From: Trachelipus rathkii
Lineage: Eukaryota; Arthropoda; Malacostraca; Isopoda; Trachelipodidae
Direction: 5' to 3'
Assembly: GCA_015478945.1 (NCBI GenBank)
Contig: JABUQX010027774.1
Coordinates: forward strand, 17,599-81,598
DNA: 64,000 nucleotides
Each line of letters begins with the position of its first letter. Position 1 is the first letter of the stretch. Below the pieces are notes generated by a model that was not told the DNA's origin, did not search any database, and saw only the letters and a list, made by a program, of their open reading frames with translations. Both the position numbers and the translations under genes were made by a program. Of the stretch, positions 60,051-64,000 are shown piece by piece.

Positions 60051-60129
60051 ATTCTATTGGGGTGTTACCCCAATATTCCTTTGTTAATTTTCACATGTAT
60101 ATACTTTTTATCTTGTATAAATAATTTTA

Positions 60130-60980
60130 TGTTCAATCTCTATTTATCTATTGCAATATTTTTTATTTTTTTTATATGATTTTTGTTTAGATTGTCTTTT
60201 GCTTTTTTATTATTTTATATTTATTATTTGTTTATGTATTTTTATTTTTTGTTTAAATTTATGTTTTATTTTTTTCAGTTTCTTAAACTCTATTTTTTAT
60301 TTTATTTTGCTTTTTTTTTTTATTCTCATCTTTTTTAATTTTTTTTAAGTTTTTTTTTTTTTATTAGTATTTTATATATTTAGTTTTTTTATTAGTTTTT
60401 TTTTTTTTTTTTGTTATTTGTATTTTTTTTTATATATTTTTATTTTTTTTAGTTTATTCGTTGTTATTTTATCTTTTATATATTTTGCCACCTCCAGATT
60501 ATATATTCCTCTTATTTTTTTCTTATTTTTATTCTATTTTTTTTGGTAAGTATTGTGTTTTGTAATTGTTTACTTTCTTTATTTAATTTTTAATTTTTTT
60601 ATTTTATTATTTTGTTTTTTATATACATTTGAAAATTCATATGGACATTCGATTCTGTTTGTTGTTTTTTTTTTTGTTTTTTTTTATTTGTTTTTCGTTG
60701 TTTCGTTATTATTTTTATGATTTGTTACTTTGTACTTTTTTTTTCTTTCATTTTCTCTTTATTTTTTTGATTTTTATTATGTCGTTCGAGCTGTAAAACT
60801 AATAATATATAATTTTTTTTTAAAGACTTTTAATTGTGTATATGTTTGATATTTCCTGTATCGTCGCTTTTTTTTTTTATATTCTTTTTTTTTTTTTTTT
60901 TTCTTTTTGTTAATTTTTCCTTTCTTTTTTTTTGTCTTTTTTTTATTTTTTTTTTTTTTTTTTTTTTATTTTATTTTTTT
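60130..60980. repeat. T-rich block with long poly-T runs
   Basis: The plus strand is overwhelmingly T with scattered A, and contains many T runs of 8-20 bases. Phe/Leu/Ile-rich frames over it are translations of the bias. Confidence 0.9.
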
Positions 60981-60982
60981 TT

Positions 60983-62330
60983 TTGGGGGGGTCCCCATTT
61001 ATCCCTTGATGGGGGGGGGGGGGTGGGGCCGGGGGGGGGGGTCAGAAGGAAGAATCCCGCGGGGGTCCTTGATTGTCCAGTTGTTCGTCGTTTGGTGTAT
61101 GTAGGCAGACAGACACTTGGAGGTGTTTCGCCATAGGGGGCGGGCGGTGGCAGCTTGAGGTCTGTGGCGGGGGGGGTTGTTTCGAGGGGTGACAAGAGAT
61201 TTTTCATGTTTCTTTTTAAAATGTCAGTGGTGTCACAAATTGTGGAAGAGGAGCAATATGTAGGAGAGGAGATGGAAGGGAGGGGAGAAGTGGAGAGGGT
61301 GGGGGCAAATTGAAGATTAATTGCTATTCTTGGGGTCTTCTTTTAAACACTAGATGGGAAGAGGAGGAGCGCCATGGGCTGTGAGTGTGGATCGGTCCGT
61401 TAGTGGTGATCAGATGAAGTCTTTGTGTGTTGGAAGGTCTTGGGGGTTTGCAGAGGGGGCTGCGAGGGGGTTCATGCGAGATGTGTGGTCAGGGGGGCGG
61501 GTGGAGGGCGCTGTGGGTGGCAACGGCTGCTAAGGAGAAATGGGACGCGTGGATGAGATGGGTAGCGCGTGGGTTGGTGGTTAGAGAGCGAGAAATGGGG
61601 TGCGGAAATGGGAAAGACTGGGGTGAAAGTTGGCCAGGGGGCCGGGGGGGGGGGGGGGGGGGGGCCACGAGGGAGGGGGGGGGGGGGGGGAGAGGGTCGT
61701 GGGTGGCTTGGTGGTTTCTTTTAAACACGAAGGGAAAACCATTAATTATCTATGTTCGTTCCGAAGGTCGTTTTGTTTAATTGTTTAACGTCGTTAAATG
61801 TGGGGGGTGAGCATGGTGGGTTTTAAACCTCTTCGGTCAAGTTGAAAGATCGAGGGTTCAGATATTACCAAACGTAAGTGATATCACTCGCTTCAGCTTC
61901 TGTAGGGTACAAAAGAGTCATGGTAAATTTTTAAAATAGGCCGCTGAGTCAGATCGATCTGAAGTGGGAGGGGTTACAATACAGGGCTAATTAAATCCTT
62001 CCGGGCGCCCTTCGGTGGTTGGGGGGGACAACGGGGGGGGAAAGGTGCGGTGACGGGGAATCAGTGATTGGCTTTATGAGGACTTAAAAGGTAATTAAGA
62101 GGCGGAGGGGGTGGTTTTGTGGGAGTCATTGTCGCCGCTCTTGGGGGAGAGCTTGTCCGGGGGGGGAGCGTGGGGGGCGTGGGTACGGGCGTCATCGGTG
62201 GTAGGGTTTGTGCGGAGCGTCAGGTTGAGGGGGCGGGGTGTGAGGCGGCAGGCTGAGTGGGGGGGGAGAGCATTGAGGGGGGCTTGGGGGGGGGGGGCGG
62301 GGCGCTGTTGGTTAGAGGCTTAAGCTAGGA
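60983..62330. repeat. Poly-G-rich block
   Basis: Begins abruptly with GGGGGGG next to poly-T at 60985 and holds many G runs, the longest around 61010-61041, 61637-61663 and 61676-61691. Gly/Trp-rich (plus) and Pro-rich (minus) frames are composition products. The junction and runs look partly artefactual. Confidence 0.8.
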
Positions 62331-62780
62331 GGGTAGGCGTGGTGGGAGGATTTGTCGACTCGTTCTTCTCTGGTTCAATCCTCCCCTTCTCTTATAGCTC
62401 GGTTCGTCTCTGTAGCTTGCTCGTTGTATCGCCCGCTCTCTGCTGTCCTCGTGTGCTCTCTGGCTGAGTGTGGGAATTCCTTTGTTGGACACGGCGGCTC
62501 GATCGCAGTGGTTTCTTGAGCGTGGTCTTAAGGAGGTCCGGTGGGGTGTAGTATGAGCAGTCGTCCGATTTTAATTATAGTTCGGGAAATGCGCCTGCCG
62601 GAATTAAGATGATCAGCGATACGAGGGATGCTGCTTGGACTTGGCGTCTGCTCGTGGACGGCGCCGGAGGGTAGGCGCGAAAAGTACCGAGCAATTTAGT
62701 TATACATATGAGTTTAGTAATGCGCGGCGCAGACTAAGGCGAGTGGTAGATAGGCGGATTTATTAAGACGTACTAAGCGA
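62331..62780. other. No gene seen
   Basis: A C/T-rich stretch (62345-62500) followed by mixed sequence; no recognisable gene. Confidence 0.5.
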
Positions 62781-63090
62781 CGTTTCTTTGGCGTTTATTA
62801 TATAGTACTAATATGGTAGATATGTAGGTAAGTATAGTTAGGAGGTAATATAAGGTATATAGTGAGTAGTAAGAATATATAATAGAATATAGTAGGTGTA
62901 AGTTAGGTATAGGTGTGAAAAGGTAGAAGTTGCCTCGGGGGGTGAGGGGGTGGGGGTCGCAAAGCGTCTTTCTGAGGGAAACTCAAATCGCTCCTTTGTA
63001 GCATGAATGAATTTTTAGAGCATGTACGCATATTCTCGTAGGACTTATTGGTACATATCATAGAGTAGTGATATAGTGATATAAAGAATA
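62780..63090. repeat. C-poor TAGTA/GGTAT-rich sequence
   Basis: The plus strand becomes almost free of C, with repeated TAGTA, GTAGG and TATAG words. Confidence 0.7.
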
Positions 63091-63139
63091 TATGATACTA
63101 TATATATATATATGATGATGATAATACCCTATATATACT

Positions 63140-63365
63140 GACTAATATGTAATATTCCAGTTCCGACGGTATCCCAGTCCTGGGATCCGTGGAACAGACA
63201 TACCGATTGGCCAGAACAGAGTCACTGGAATTACTGAAATTAATCAGTGAGCTTTCGCAGTTTCGCAGGAGTTCCTGGAAACTGGGAGAGAACACTTCCA
63301 AGAAGTCTAGCTGGTAAAACTCCCTTCCAGGATTACCAGGATGTCCAGAATTTCCAGATCCCTCG
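63140..63365 (-). other. GC-richer island with Gly-X-Y-like reading
   Basis: Inside C-poor sequence, CTGGAA/TTCCAG words recur. On the minus strand a 9-bp period (CTGGAAATT, CTGGACATC, CTGGTAATC, CTGGAAGGG) encodes GSGNSGHPGNPGRE, a short collagen-like run, followed by an open frame (63098-63301). Splice sites and neighbours are lacking, so a collagen-type exon is only a possibility. Confidence 0.3.
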
Positions 63366-63419
63366 TCAGACTATAGCAGCATTTTAACTTACGGTATGGG
63401 TTATATTAGTAATGAGTAA

Positions 63420-64000
63420 TGGTTATATATTGAGTAATAATATATATATAAAGGTATAGGTGAGATATACTAGTATAGTTATATATAGTATAAAAAAGGT
63501 AGTAGTAGTATATCGTATATAGGTGAATAGGTAGTATATACTAGTATGTATAGCGGTGTCTAGAGTGTCGTAAGATCTGATCATCGATGGGTAACTGTTA
63601 GAACAGGGGCAGCTACTTTCATAGATCAGTAAAACAAATATGGCGAGATATTCTGGAATTCAGCGGAAAGAAGATTCGGTAGGAGGAGGTTTGCGTTGTT
63701 CAATTTCTTGAGGATTTTAGTTATTATTTTATTATTGTTTGTTTAGTTCGCTGGAATGGGGAAATATATAGACAGAGTCGAGCCTATATAAGTTATGGTA
63801 GCGTAAGTATAGTGGCAAAGGTTAGCATAGTATAAGTCATAATAGGATTATAGAGACGTAGGATATAAGGTTTCATATATAAGGTATAGATATGGTATAT
63901 AGACATATATGTATATATAGAGGTATATTGTATCAGTAAATATATAGATAATATAGGTAGTGTATAGGATATAGCTATAGGGACGTATGGGTAGGGGTAG
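63420..64000. repeat. C-poor TATAG-rich tail
   Basis: TATAG, GGTAT, AGTAG and TATAT words dominate to the end of the window, with one mixed island at 63560-63760. No gene recognised. Confidence 0.7.

Noticed and set aside
60834..61780. Phe-rich and Gly/Pro-rich open frames over poly-T and poly-G blocks
   Set aside because: Homopolymer translations in a segment of doubtful base quality.
61815..61880. tRNA-like GAGGGTTCAGAT (B-box-like) segment
   Set aside because: No matching A box at tRNA spacing and no acceptor-stem pairing; neither a tRNA nor a supportable SINE.

Overview
The window looks like repeat-dominated, gene-poor nuclear DNA of an arthropod, most likely a decapod crustacean. The reasons are very dense ATT and AT microsatellites, an arthropod-type CCTAA (telomere-like) cluster, tRNA-derived SINEs, and decayed Jockey-like, RTE-like, mariner-like, hAT and Polinton-like elements of kinds common in crustacean genomes. 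The species is an inference. There are no bacterial features (operons, ribosome binding sites, CRISPR), no rRNA and no convincing functional tRNA. Almost every recognisable coding stretch carries stops and frameshifts; the one exception is a small ankyrin-repeat exon near 18.2 kb.

Layout. 0-5 kb: ATT arrays and two copies of a long repeat unit, each holding a 40-bp minisatellite; one copy carries a hAT-type MITE with a perfect 8-bp target duplication, and the other copy gives the empty site. 5-9 kb: a second palindromic-end MITE and a dead mariner-like transposase. 10-12.4 kb: a dead Jockey-like reverse transcriptase on the minus strand. 13-22 kb: AT-dinucleotide deserts, a SINE, and the ankyrin exon, which uses an apparent GC donor splice site. 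22.7-24.6 kb: a dead hAT transposase. 28-33 kb: a Jockey-like element on the plus strand, split by an AT-rich expansion. 33.7 kb: a second SINE. 35.5-38 kb: a dead RTE-like element. 38.7 kb: a fold-back element with a CCTAA loop. 40-41 kb: a second mariner-like relic.

41.2 to about 55.4 kb is the most interesting part: a decayed Polinton/Maverick (adintovirus-like) element. It has a protein-primed family B DNA polymerase on the minus strand (exonuclease and polymerase motifs all visible, frame broken) and a plus-strand series of structural-gene relics, including a small helical ORF, a Lys/Arg-rich ORF and the C-terminal part of a capsid-like protein. Interleaved with it and extending to about 57.4 kb are A+C-rich minus-strand reading frames (47.7-48.3 and 56.2-56.9 kb are the best) that I cannot assign to any family; they are the best candidates for something undescribed.

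57.2-64 kb is compositionally strange: G+T-rich, then T-rich, then poly-G-rich, then C-poor sequence. Part of this may be assembly or base-calling error and should be checked against reads before biological interpretation.
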